A stretch of DNA of 37,005 nt from Bacteroidaceae bacterium (lineage in GTDB: Bacteria > Bacteroidota > Bacteroidia > Bacteroidales > Bacteroidaceae): NCBI GenBank assembly GCA_017503645.1, contig JAFVSR010000107.1, positions 1-37,005 on the forward strand, read 5' to 3'. Of this stretch, positions 7,602 to 15,513 are shown piece after piece. Below the pieces are notes generated by a model. The model ran no database searches. It had not been told where the DNA came from and saw only the letters and a list, made by a program, of their open reading frames with translations. Every line of letters begins with the position of its first letter. The stretch's first letter is position 1. A program made the position numbers and the translations under genes.

Positions 7602-8810
7602 TTAAAGTTTATTGTTTTCTAAAATTCTGAATCCTGCTTTAAGGAGGGCTTTGTTTATCTCATCGACCTGTGCAAAGTTGCGTGTCTCCATATTTACGCG
7701 CAAGAAGCAGCCGTTGATATCCATACTTGCGTTGGCGCGCTCGTGGTGCACCGATATTACGTTGCCACCGAGCTCTGCTATAATCTGCGAAATCTTGAGC
7801 AGCTGGCCGGGCTTGTCGAGTAGCTCTATTGTGAGTGCGTATGAGCGACCTGCTGTGAGGAGGCCTCGCTTGATTACGCGGTCGAGGATTGTAACGTCGA
7901 TGTTACCGCCCGATACCACACACACAACCTTCTTGCCTTTGATGGGTACCTTGTTGAACATTGCGGCGGCCACGGCTACGGCGCCGGCACCTTCGGCAAT
8001 GAGTTTCTGCTTCTCTATGAGCGAGAGGATAGCCGATGATACCTCGTCGTCGGTTACTGTTACCACATCGTCAACATATTTGCTGCAGATGGCAAATGTG
8101 TTCTGTCCGGGCTCCTTAACGGCGATACCGTCGGCAATGGTTGCCACGCCGGGCAGGCGCTCTATCTTCTTGTGCTTTATTGAATTGAACATACTGGGCG
8201 CACCGCTCGACTGAACACCATATACTTTTATTTTGGGGTTGAGCGATTTTATGGCATAGGCAACACCCGAAATGAGACCGCCACCGCCAATGGGCACAAT
8301 GACTGCATCCATATCCTTCAGTTGGTCGAGCAGCTCCAAGCCAATGGTTCCCTGGCCTGCAATCACATCCTCGTCGTCAAAGGGGTGGATGAATGTGTAG
8401 CCGTGCTCATCGCGCAACTGCAAAGCCTTTTGGTAAGCGTCGTCGTAAACACCCTCTACAAGGCATATTTCGGCACCGTAATTCTTGGTGGCCTCAATCT
8501 TGGAGATGGGGGCGCCGTCGGGGAGGCAGATGGTAGACTTAATGCCGTTCTTGGTGGCTGCAAGAGCAACACCCTGTGCGTGGTTACCTGCCGAGCAGGC
8601 GATAACGCCTTTCTTCTTCTCCTCCTCGGATAGCTGTGAAATCTTGTAGTATGAACCACGTACCTTGAACGAACCTGTCAGCTGCAGGTTCTCGGGTTTT
8701 AGAAATACCATTGCATCGGGGTTGATGTTAGGGGCCTGGATAAGGTCTGTTCGGCGAATAACATCTTTCAATACATACCGTGCGTGGTATATTTTGTCGA
8801 GTGTCAGCAT
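7602..8810 (-). CDS. ilvA: Threonine ammonia-lyase (threonine dehydratase)
   Basis: 402 residues from the ATG at 8808-8810. Converts threonine to 2-oxobutanoate and ammonia, the first step towards isoleucine. The PLP lysine is Lys49 in LTGSFKVRGSYYK; the phosphate-binding glycine loop is PIGGGGLISG. A single ACT-type regulatory domain (about 325-402, ALTIELLDKPGQLLKISQII) follows the catalytic domain. This short one-ACT form is intermediate between the degradative TdcB type and the long biosynthetic IlvA. Start choice: an in-frame ATG at 8852 would add 14 residues (MVVNLRKTNLKNKH), but a -7 box at 8838-8845 lies downstream of it. It is paired with ridA. Confidence 0.93.
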   Translation of the reverse strand: MLTLDKIYHARYVLKDVIRRTDLIQAPNINPDAMVFLKPENLQLTGSFKVRGSYYKISQLSEEEKKKGVIACSAGNHAQGVALAATKNGIKSTICLPDGAPISKIEATKNYGAEICLVEGVYDDAYQKALQLRDEHGYTFIHPFDDEDVIAGQGTIGLELLDQLKDMDAVIVPIGGGGLISGVAYAIKSLNPKIKVYGVQSSGAPSMFNSIKHKKIERLPGVATIADGIAVKEPGQNTFAICSKYVDDVVTVTDDEVSSAILSLIEKQKLIAEGAGAVAVAAAMFNKVPIKGKKVVCVVSGGNIDVTILDRVIKRGLLTAGRSYALTIELLDKPGQLLKISQIIAELGGNVISVHHERANASMDINGCFLRVNMETRNFAQVDEINKALLKAGFRILENNKL

Positions 8811-8837
8811 ATGTTTGTTTTTTAAGTTTGTTTTGCG

Positions 8838-8845
8838 CAAATTTA
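8838..8845 (-). promoter_or_regulatory. Probable -7 box of ilvA-ridA
   Basis: Minus-strand TAAATTTG fits TAnnTTTG. No convincing -33 box is seen 19-20 bases upstream, so the promoter is either weak or activator-dependent. The predicted start is about 20 bases before the chosen ATG. Confidence 0.45.
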
Positions 8846-8954
8846 CAACCATTTTCTTTTATTCCTAATGTTGTGGCGATTTATTTTTTGCTATTGAGTT
8901 GCTTTTATCGTTAAAAGCAATTGTTGCCATTGAAAAAGCCAATGAATAAAAGGG

Positions 8955-8983
8955 TTTTTCTTCGTGGGAAGTTGTTAATTTTG
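8955..8983 (+). promoter_or_regulatory. Probable nhaA promoter
   Basis: TAATTTTG (8976-8983) is a full match to the -7 consensus. A T-run (8955-8959) sits at the -33 position without the G. The ATG of nhaA is 40 bases downstream. Confidence 0.6.
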
Positions 8984-9022
8984 CCACTCGATTAGCAACT
9001 GATATTATAACAGAGAGTAATT

Positions 9023-10366
9023 ATGGGTAATTATAGTTTCAAGAGTATGTTTAAGAAATATGTATCGTCGAGCGCTGTGCTGGTGGTGTTTTCTTTGCTT
9101 GCTCTTGTGTGTGCCAACTCGCCGTTGAAGGAGTGGTATTTCGATTTCTGGAGCACGCCGGTGTCGGTGTCGGTGGGCGATTTCAATCTATTCAGCCATA
9201 ACGGGCACGCAATGTCGCTCATTGCCGTGATAAACGATTTTCTTATGGCTCTATTTTTCCTTACCGTGGGCCTGGAAATTAAGAGGGAGATTCTTGTGGG
9301 TGAGCTCTCGTCGCGTCAAAAGGCGATGTTGCCCATCATAGGTGCGTGCGGCGGTATGCTTGTGCCTGTGCTGCTGTTTTGGCTTGTGTGTCCGCAGGAT
9401 GCCGATATGTTGCGTGGTATGGCTATTCCTATGGCCACCGATATTGCCTTCTCGCTTGGCGTTCTTTCTCTCTTTAGTACAAGGGTGCCTGTGGGGTTAA
9501 AGGTGTTTCTCGCTGCCCTTGCCGTGGCCGACGACCTTGGCGGTATCATTGTGATAGCGCTCTTCTATTCGTCGCAAATAGATTTTGCCTATCTGCTTAT
9601 GGCGCTTGCCTGTGTGGCGTTGCTCATATTAGGCAACATACGCAGGGTGGGTAAAAAGTCCTTCTACCTGGCAGCGGGCATGCTGCTGTGGTATGCAATG
9701 CTCAATTCGGGTATTCACGCCACCATTGCAGGCGTTATTGTGGCGTTCTGCGTGCCGGCATCGCTGCGCAAGGGGTCGGCTTATTATATAGAGCGCATAC
9801 GCAATAACATAAACTGCCTGCCGGTACACGAGGTCACAGGCAAACACAACACGGTGGTGCTCACCCACGACGAGATACATATATTAAAGAGTATAGAATC
9901 TGCTGCCGATAAATTGATAAGCCCGTTGCAGGACCTGGAAGATGGTATGAACAGCTTCATAGGGTACGTGGTTATTCCATTGTTTGCCTTTGCCAATGTG
10001 GGTATTGACCTTGCGGGAATGACCATAGGCACGCTGTTCACAGGTGCGGCTTTGCCTGTTATGGTGGGCCTTGTGGTGGGCAAGTTTGTGGGTGTGTTCT
10101 CCTTCTCGTGGATTGCAATAAAGTGTGGGTTGGTTTCTCTGCCGCAGGGTAGTGACTGGCGCTCTTTTGCATCGGTGTGTATGCTTTGCGGCATAGGGCT
10201 CACGGTCTCCATCTTCATTGCCGATCTCTCGTATGCCTCGCTCCAGGGCGGTGCGGCTGTTCTTGGACAGGCTAAACTGGGCATCCTGTGCGGCTCGTTC
10301 ATATCGGCATTGTTGGGCGTTTTATTGCTTAACAGATATCTGCCCAAGAATATTCAGCGTAATTGA
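9023..10366 (+). CDS. nhaA: Na+/H+ antiporter NhaA
   Basis: 447 residues with about 11-12 hydrophobic segments; an inner-membrane antiporter that exports Na+ (or Li+) in exchange for protons and helps with pH and salt balance. Diagnostic motifs are FFLTVGLEIKREILVGELS (about 78-96), MATDIAFSLG (137-146) and AVADDLGGI, whose adjacent Asp170-Asp171 correspond to the ion-binding pair of E. coli NhaA. It is somewhat longer than the E. coli protein because of a hydrophilic loop at about 255-305 (GKHNTVVLTHDEIHILKS), as seen in many Bacteroidetes homologues. Transcribed alone, with its own promoter and a shared terminator at 10385-10420. Confidence 0.96.
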   Translation: MGNYSFKSMFKKYVSSSAVLVVFSLLALVCANSPLKEWYFDFWSTPVSVSVGDFNLFSHNGHAMSLIAVINDFLMALFFLTVGLEIKREILVGELSSRQKAMLPIIGACGGMLVPVLLFWLVCPQDADMLRGMAIPMATDIAFSLGVLSLFSTRVPVGLKVFLAALAVADDLGGIIVIALFYSSQIDFAYLLMALACVALLILGNIRRVGKKSFYLAAGMLLWYAMLNSGIHATIAGVIVAFCVPASLRKGSAYYIERIRNNINCLPVHEVTGKHNTVVLTHDEIHILKSIESAADKLISPLQDLEDGMNSFIGYVVIPLFAFANVGIDLAGMTIGTLFTGAALPVMVGLVVGKFVGVFSFSWIAIKCGLVSLPQGSDWRSFASVCMLCGIGLTVSIFIADLSYASLQGGAAVLGQAKLGILCGSFISALLGVLLLNRYLPKNIQRN

Positions 10367-10384
10367 ATTTATTGCTGTTTAATA

Positions 10385-10420
10385 TACAACGGGGGTGCGA
10401 ATATTCGCACCCCCGTTGTA
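10385..10420. terminator. Bidirectional terminator between nhaA and sialidase
   Basis: A 36-base perfect palindrome: TACAACGGGGGTGCGAAT followed directly by its reverse complement. It lies 18 bp after the nhaA stop codon and 14 bp before the converging sialidase stop codon, so it serves both transcripts. Confidence 0.88.
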
Positions 10421-10434
10421 TTGTCTATGTGGTA

Positions 10435-13400
10435 TTAAAATACCACAACTTTTTCTCCTTGCGATGTTATGTATATACCACGTTTAAGTGTGTTCACTCT
10501 GTTTCCTTTAAGGTCGTAGAACTCTGCCTCGCTCTTTTCTGTTTCTATGCCGTTGATAGATGTGGCAGTGCTCTTTATTAACGGCAGGGTGGTAGCCTCG
10601 GCTGTGGTTGTGTAGTAGGCGTTGTTCGATGTTATGCTGCCTGTTGAGCTTGTGCGTTTTGTGAATTTGCCGCTATTCAGCCTATATACATCGCTGCCGC
10701 TTACGCTTTTGCCTTTGAGTACCCCTTTAAGATTGTTGGTGCCATCGTAGGGCTCGGCTGCACCGCCTATGGCCACTGTGTAGCTGCCGCTTGCGGCCTC
10801 CAAAATAACGGGTGTGCCGGCTGCTATGGTGCTTGAACCATATTCGGTGATGGGGATATACTCCACACCATCGTTGTCCTTCTCCACGGCGCCTGCAACA
10901 TAGGCTGTAACGCCGTCGGGCAGTGTCATTGTAAAGGGCATACATACGGCTGCCACCTCGTTAATGGTCATTGTGTATTCGGTGGCGGGCTCTATGTACC
11001 ACAATGATGCATCGGCAGTGGCTGTCCACGGAACAAGGCGGGTGTTGTCGCCTGCAAGGTGCAGGCCCACGTTGCCGCCTGTCTTGTTGGTGCAGATGAT
11101 GGAACTTTGTCCGGTGCTGCTGCTCTGAATCTTCCACTTGCCGGCATTGGCGGTGTCGGTGGTTACCGTGGGTTGCGTTTCGTTTGCTCCGAGAGGGCCT
11201 AAATAGTATTCGTAGTTACCGTTGTACAGGTAATACTCGTCGGCTCCTTCGCTTGTGGGTATAAATGTGAACAGGTGGTTTATGCTCTTTGAGGTGGCCG
11301 CTGCGGTTATGCGGCTATCCTCGGGTTTTAGGTATAATGTGCCACTGCTGCGCTCTTTATTGCGTATGCGATACCATTGGTGGGGCTCCACTTCGTAGCG
11401 CTCCAAATTTGCTATGGTGGCATTCAGGGCTTCGTAATTGCTCTGCTGCGGGGTGGTCTTGTACTCCTCGATGGCTGCTTCGAGTTGCTCGAATGATTCG
11501 GGTTTTATGCATCCTATGTATGTGCCCTCGTCGCCTGATTGCAGGGCGTCGCTCTTTGCATCTATCCCCTCTAATACGATGGCATTGCGGTCGGCTGTTT
11601 CGTCGTATATGTATGTGCTGTCGGTTATATACTCTATGCTATAGTTTTTATATACAATTGTGTAGCCACCGCCGTTTGTGCCGTATGTGTCTTCCTCGTA
11701 GAGGAATCCTATGTTGTTGTCCTTTTGCAGTGTCATTGTGGAGTATGCACTCGATAGGTTGCTTGCTTGGTGGCGCCCGTTCCAGTCGGCTGCAAAGGCC
11801 TGGGGTGAAATGAAGTCGGCAAGTGTTTCAAGCTCTTTATAATATATGCCTACATTTGCACGGCCCGAACCCAGAGGTACCGATTGCAGTGCCAGATACA
11901 CCTTCTTGTCATCGGCCTTGCGACGTGCGGGAACAAACATTATCTCGCCGTTTGTGGAGTTGCTAATGGCTGTAGTGCCATTATTGCTGTTGCCCGAGAA
12001 TTGCGATGTGCCCCAAGAGCCCTCGGCTTTTTTGCTGTCGGTGTAGGTGAATATGTTGAAGTAGCGGCCGCCCGTTGTGCGCGAACTTATGATTACAGAA
12101 CCATCGGGTAGCTCGTCGGCCTTAGGCTCGTCGCCACCGCCGGGTATGGGGCTCACTTCGCCACCGCCAAGCACGGTCCACTGCCTGCCGAAGTCGTCGC
12201 TGTATAGTACAAAATTAACGTGTGTGCCGTTTACGTTTTTCACAAGTACGGCGCAGTAAATGCGGTAGTAGTCGCCCACTTTTATGTATTGGCTCTGCGA
12301 TATTTTTCCCGAGCCTACGAACATTGCGCGTACCGGGCCGTGCGATGTGTTGTCGAACTGTGCATATATGCTCTCGCTGCGGTCCACGGGTTCGCTCCAA
12401 TTAACACCGTAGTCGTCGCTGTAGAAGTGTGCTATACCTTGGTGGCAGTGGCGTTGGCCGGCCGGGAACGAAACGTTGCCCGAACAGCTTATAACCAATA
12501 CACGGCTGCTCTCACGGTCGGCCACTATGCAGGGGTCGCCAAAACCAACGTGCATAGAGTCGGGCGACTGTGCACCCTGTCCGCGTATAATGTCGAAGAT
12601 GTCGCCCCAGGTTTTTCCGTTGTCCTTGCTTATGCGTGCACGCAGGTCGATGCGGCCGTTGTTTGCCATACCTATGTCGGCGCGGCTGTGGCGGTAATCG
12701 GCAACAGCTATGATGTCGCCGTTAGACGCTGTGGCAATGGCCGGAATACGGTAGGGTATGGCTTGCGATGTGAGGGTGGGGAATACATCGAATGAGGGCT
12801 CGGGAGCAATGACGTTTGGTTTAATTACTATGCGGAAGTTACTGAATGTTATGCCCTTGTTGGCACCGCTCTGTGTGAACGATGCTGTGCGTTGAGGCTC
12901 CTCGATAATCACTTTTACGCTCTGCTTGGTTCCCGATGTGCTGTATGTCTTTCCATCGACTGTGAGGGTGAGTGAATAGGTCTCGTTCTCGGTGTTTACA
13001 TAGTCGAAGCTATATTCTGCTATGCACATATCCTCGGGGGCTGTGAGCGTGTATGTGCTGCTGCCTCCTGTGCCCGAATAGCCGGCGATGTTGTCACCCA
13101 CGGCCTTCATGTTGTTGTAGCCGGTGTTTATGCTCAGCCCTTCAATCTCGCTGCTCTCCCATTTTGAATGCCACGTTTTGCCTGCGTTGCTTGCAGTGAA
13201 CGAGCCGGTTGAGGCAAGCACCTCTGTCGAGCCTTCGCCCATAGTGAAGTATATAGTGGAGCCTGCATCTGCTCCCTCGGCCCAAAAGGCAAGCATTCCT
13301 CTGTTTCCAAAATTATTCACGGCGTAATCGGTGCCGTGTATCTTCATTATGTAGCCATCGACATTCTCAATTTTATCGGTGGAGGTAAAATCCCACAGCC

Positions 13401-13800
13401 CAATGTATCCGGCGGGTAGTTCGTTGGCAGGTTGCATTGTGGGGTAGGTACTGCCACCTGTGCCGCTGAATCCGTTAATATTGCTCATTGTGGTGTGCGA
13501 TGCAAGTACCTTGGTAGGGCCTGCCTGTTTGTTGTATATGGCATAGCCATCGGTGTCGTTGCCTACAAAACACCACAAATCGCAATCTTCGTATTGCGTG
13601 GTGGCTCTTCCAAGAGCAATGTGCTCGGCACCATCATTGTCCGAAATTATCTTGCCACCGGTGCCAATGGCCATAGTGTACCAAGTGGTGCCGGCTGCAA
13701 ACGTTCCGTTCTCGATGGCGGTTACTTTGAATGGTGTAGCAGCGTTGATAAATGCCACACAACATAGTACCGTTAATAATGTGAGTAGAGATTTTTTCAT
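10435..13800 (-). CDS. Secreted multidomain sialidase (GH33)
   Basis: 1121 residues. Signal peptide at about 1-20 (CCVAFINA). Residues 25-190 and 195-330 are two accessory beta-rich regions, the second probably carbohydrate-binding. The sialidase propeller spans about 338-720. It shows the YRIP motif (Arg351), ADYRHSRAD (Asp368), and three Asp boxes: SKDNGKTW (391-398), SDDYGVNW (461-468) and SDDFGRQW (534-541). The active site also has GGGDEP (Glu558), a likely triad Arg579 and the probable nucleophile Tyr686 in SSAYSTM. The C-terminal third holds another beta-rich lectin-like region. The last 40 residues (FYDLKGNRV ... GIYI) resemble Bacteroidetes secretion/sorting tails. It releases terminal sialic acid from host glycans outside the cell. 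No sialic acid catabolism genes are nearby. Confidence 0.92.
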   Translation of the reverse strand: MKKSLLTLLTVLCCVAFINAATPFKVTAIENGTFAAGTTWYTMAIGTGGKIISDNDGAEHIALGRATTQYEDCDLWCFVGNDTDGYAIYNKQAGPTKVLASHTTMSNINGFSGTGGSTYPTMQPANELPAGYIGLWDFTSTDKIENVDGYIMKIHGTDYAVNNFGNRGMLAFWAEGADAGSTIYFTMGEGSTEVLASTGSFTASNAGKTWHSKWESSEIEGLSINTGYNNMKAVGDNIAGYSGTGGSSTYTLTAPEDMCIAEYSFDYVNTENETYSLTLTVDGKTYSTSGTKQSVKVIIEEPQRTASFTQSGANKGITFSNFRIVIKPNVIAPEPSFDVFPTLTSQAIPYRIPAIATASNGDIIAVADYRHSRADIGMANNGRIDLRARISKDNGKTWGDIFDIIRGQGAQSPDSMHVGFGDPCIVADRESSRVLVISCSGNVSFPAGQRHCHQGIAHFYSDDYGVNWSEPVDRSESIYAQFDNTSHGPVRAMFVGSGKISQSQYIKVGDYYRIYCAVLVKNVNGTHVNFVLYSDDFGRQWTVLGGGEVSPIPGGGDEPKADELPDGSVIISSRTTGGRYFNIFTYTDSKKAEGSWGTSQFSGNSNNGTTAISNSTNGEIMFVPARRKADDKKVYLALQSVPLGSGRANVGIYYKELETLADFISPQAFAADWNGRHQASNLSSAYSTMTLQKDNNIGFLYEEDTYGTNGGGYTIVYKNYSIEYITDSTYIYDETADRNAIVLEGIDAKSDALQSGDEGTYIGCIKPESFEQLEAAIEEYKTTPQQSNYEALNATIANLERYEVEPHQWYRIRNKERSSGTLYLKPEDSRITAAATSKSINHLFTFIPTSEGADEYYLYNGNYEYYLGPLGANETQPTVTTDTANAGKWKIQSSSTGQSSIICTNKTGGNVGLHLAGDNTRLVPWTATADASLWYIEPATEYTMTINEVAAVCMPFTMTLPDGVTAYVAGAVEKDNDGVEYIPITEYGSSTIAAGTPVILEAASGSYTVAIGGAAEPYDGTNNLKGVLKGKSVSGSDVYRLNSGKFTKRTSSTGSITSNNAYYTTTAEATTLPLIKSTATSINGIETEKSEAEFYDLKGNRVNTLKRGIYITSQGEKVVVF

Positions 13801-13835
13801 TTTTACATAATTATGGTTAATACTTTTTCATTTTG

Positions 13836-13843
13836 CGAATATA
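13836..13843 (-). promoter_or_regulatory. Possible -7 box of the sialidase gene
   Basis: Minus-strand TATATTCG resembles the TAnnTTTG/TAnnTTCG box, 36 bp before the ATG. No clear -33 box is visible. Confidence 0.35.
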
Positions 13844-13942
13844 TGGTAATTTAACTTAAACATTTATATAAATATAGTGAAAAAGTGTTGCCGAGAAATG
13901 CTCTTTGCTCTGCACGATGTTAATATATTATAATATGTAACA

Positions 13943-13970
13943 GAGAGGGGTGGTGTGTCTGCCCCCTCTC
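13943..13970 (-). terminator. Weak hairpin after the 99-aa gene
   Basis: GAGAGGGG (13943-13950) pairs with CCCCTCTC (13963-13970). It lies just beyond the stop codon of the minus-strand gene at 13980. There is no strong U tract, so termination efficiency is uncertain. Confidence 0.5.
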
Positions 13971-13979
13971 CGTTTGAGA

Positions 13980-14279
13980 TTAGTTTTCTCTCGTTTCGGT
14001 AGAAACCTCATAGCAATATACTATTTTCGAGTTTTCGTTGCCGCCGCCGGTGCCACCCTGCATACCTGCCTCAATAAAATGTCTTTCCACTCTGCGGGCC
14101 GTGTCGGCATCGTCGGCAGGCAGGTATATCCACCAGTAATCGCGTCGCGGCACCCGGTGAAAACCAAACAGCCGCCTCTCCACGTCGTTGGTTATTCCAA
14201 TGTAAAGCCTCTTGGCCGCGCTCTTCCCATACTCGCGCCTGTAATTCTCAATCTTTCTTTTAATTTCGTCGAATTTCAT
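13980..14279 (-). CDS. Small GIY-YIG-like protein
   Basis: 99 residues from MKFDEIKRK. The first 20 residues form a charged helix. Then KRLYIGITNDVERRLFGFH resembles the second half of a GIY-YIG nuclease core (YIG, then an Arg-rich helix). ARRVERHFIEAGMQGGTGGG carries a Glu in a place consistent with the family. The first GIY strand is not clear, so the domain is diverged or truncated. Start choice: the open frame continues upstream to 14447, but that part runs through the tRNA gene and its terminator and cannot be coding. The family is, as far as I recall, common in Bacteroidetes genomes and phages, without known function. Confidence 0.7.
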   Translation of the reverse strand: MKFDEIKRKIENYRREYGKSAAKRLYIGITNDVERRLFGFHRVPRRDYWWIYLPADDADTARRVERHFIEAGMQGGTGGGNENSKIVYCYEVSTETREN

Positions 14280-14376
14280 AGTAATATATTTTGTGTTTAC
14301 TGCAAAATTATGCTGCCAATGGGCGGGTGGGGTTGCGAAATTGACAATTTGTGCGGGCTGCGAGGGGTGTAAATAT

Positions 14377-14415
14377 ACAACAACAGGAGGAAAGCGCGCT
14401 TTCCTCCTGTTGTTG

Positions 14416-14416
<1 letters not shown>
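14377..14416 (-). terminator. Terminator directly abutting tRNA-Arg
   Basis: A perfect 40-base palindrome with arms ACAACAACAGGAGGAAAGCG and its complement. Its first base on the minus strand is the tRNA discriminator A. The transcript would therefore fold into the terminator immediately after the tRNA, leaving the 3' tail to be trimmed and CCA added. The following bases are only moderately U-rich. Confidence 0.8.
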
Positions 14417-14489
<73 letters not shown>

Positions 14490-14528
14490 AACCTTGTGTT
14501 GTGCAAAGTTTTTTTTGCTTTGCGGGTG

Positions 14529-14560
14529 CAAAGATAGTGTGTTTCTTCGTTTATGCCAAA
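14529..14560 (-). promoter_or_regulatory. tRNA-Arg promoter
   Basis: Minus-strand TTTG (14557-14560), 20 bases, TATCTTTG (14529-14536). A full consensus match, about 40 bp before the mature tRNA 5' end. Confidence 0.85.
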
Positions 14561-14582
14561 TTTATGCGCGCTTTTTTAAGGA

Positions 14583-14620
14583 AAAAGCCACCTGCAGGGC
14601 TTTACGTGCAGGTGGCTTTT
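14583..14620 (-). terminator. Terminator after the Crp/Fnr gene
   Basis: A perfect 14-bp stem, AAAAGCCACCTGCA (14583-14596) with TGCAGGTGGCTTTT (14607-14620), around a ten-base loop. It lies 17 bp after the stop codon. Confidence 0.85.
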
Positions 14621-14637
14621 GCTCTTTTATGGCAAAA

Positions 14638-15303
14638 TTATCTGATGTGCGGAATAAGTTTTTCAAACTCGGGTATGTAAATCTCCTTGCGGCTTAGCAC
14701 TATGAGCCCGTTGCCTTGCAGGTTGTTCAGTGCCCTGGATATGTTGAGGCGTGTTTCGCACAACAGCGCGGCAAGGCGTTCCATCTTTATGTTCACCTTT
14801 TTGCAGCCGTGAGTGGTTTCGCACCGCTTGGCAATGAATGTAATTATGCGCCCCTCGATGGTGGTGGGGGTATAGCCCCAAATGGCATCGTTGAGCAACT
14901 GCACCCTGCGACTTATGAGGTTCATAAAATTAAGGGTGAAGATCTCTTGTTTGGTAAATTCGCTGAAGAAGTATTCTTTCCCTATCGTGAGGGTGGTGCA
15001 GGTGCCTTTGGTGCTGTAGCTGCGGGTGTATGCGGTGCTGTATCCGAACATTGAGTATGGCTCTATGGCATAGGGTGCCTTGTGCTCTTCTTCAATGGAG
15101 TATGTGCCATCGGGGGCATAGGCGTGCGATACTATTTCGCCTTTGGTTATGAGTATGAAGCTGCGGCACTCGTCGCCTTTCTTGCAGAGTGTCTCTTTGT
15201 CGCCGTGGTTGTGGTACTCGAGTTTCACCTTGTCGAGTATGGCTGTGATATTGTCTTTGCTCATACCCTGGAAATAGGGCAGGCATAAGAGGTTTTCGTA
15301 CAT
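14638..15303 (-). CDS. Crp/Fnr family transcriptional regulator
   Basis: 221 residues. An N-terminal cyclic-nucleotide-binding-like beta barrel (about 15-125: GDECRSFILITKGEIVSH) is followed by a dimer helix and a winged helix-turn-helix (about 150-205), with the recognition region LAALLCETRLNISRALNNLQ. There is no N-terminal Cys cluster of the FNR type. The cAMP-pocket Arg-Ser pair is not evident, so the ligand is unknown. It is a stand-alone gene. A perfect TTAAGTT-N4-AACTTAA palindrome lies at 15368-15385, 65 bp before its start, a reasonable autoregulatory site. The target genes cannot be inferred from position. Confidence 0.9.
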   Translation of the reverse strand: MYENLLCLPYFQGMSKDNITAILDKVKLEYHNHGDKETLCKKGDECRSFILITKGEIVSHAYAPDGTYSIEEEHKAPYAIEPYSMFGYSTAYTRSYSTKGTCTTLTIGKEYFFSEFTKQEIFTLNFMNLISRRVQLLNDAIWGYTPTTIEGRIITFIAKRCETTHGCKKVNIKMERLAALLCETRLNISRALNNLQGNGLIVLSRKEIYIPEFEKLIPHIR

Positions 15304-15367
15304 ATGTCAGCAGTTTTTATGTTATAACTATTTTCTTATGAAAAAAGTATAATTACAATGTTGGTTT

Positions 15368-15385
15368 TTAAGTTTTTTAACTTAA
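15368..15385. promoter_or_regulatory. Candidate operator, TTAAGTT-N4-AACTTAA
   Basis: A perfect 7+7 inverted repeat with a four-base spacer, the same 18-base overall geometry as Crp/Fnr half-site pairs. It lies between the divergent Crp/Fnr-type gene and miaA, 65 bp from the former and about 70 bp upstream of the miaA -33 box. Being AT-rich, a chance palindrome cannot be excluded. Confidence 0.45.
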
Positions 15386-15453
15386 TTATTGTTGTGCGCT
15401 CCTTTGCTGCTGCCCTCCTGCTTTGTGCAATGTAAAATTTGTGGATGATTTAT

Positions 15454-15484
15454 TTTGCTATTGTGCCGAACTTGCTTAACTTCG
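15454..15484 (+). promoter_or_regulatory. miaA operon promoter
   Basis: TTTG (15454-15457), 19 bases, TAACTTCG (15477-15484). It matches the consensus except C for T in TTTG, a common variant in this window. The miaA ATG is 29 bases downstream. Confidence 0.75.
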
Positions 15485-15513
15485 CATCATTGTTATATAT
15501 ATAATATAGGCAT

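Noticed and set aside
8811-8852. 14-residue extension of IlvA
   Set aside because: The -7 box at 8838-8845 lies inside it, and the extension is poorly conserved in character (basic, low complexity).
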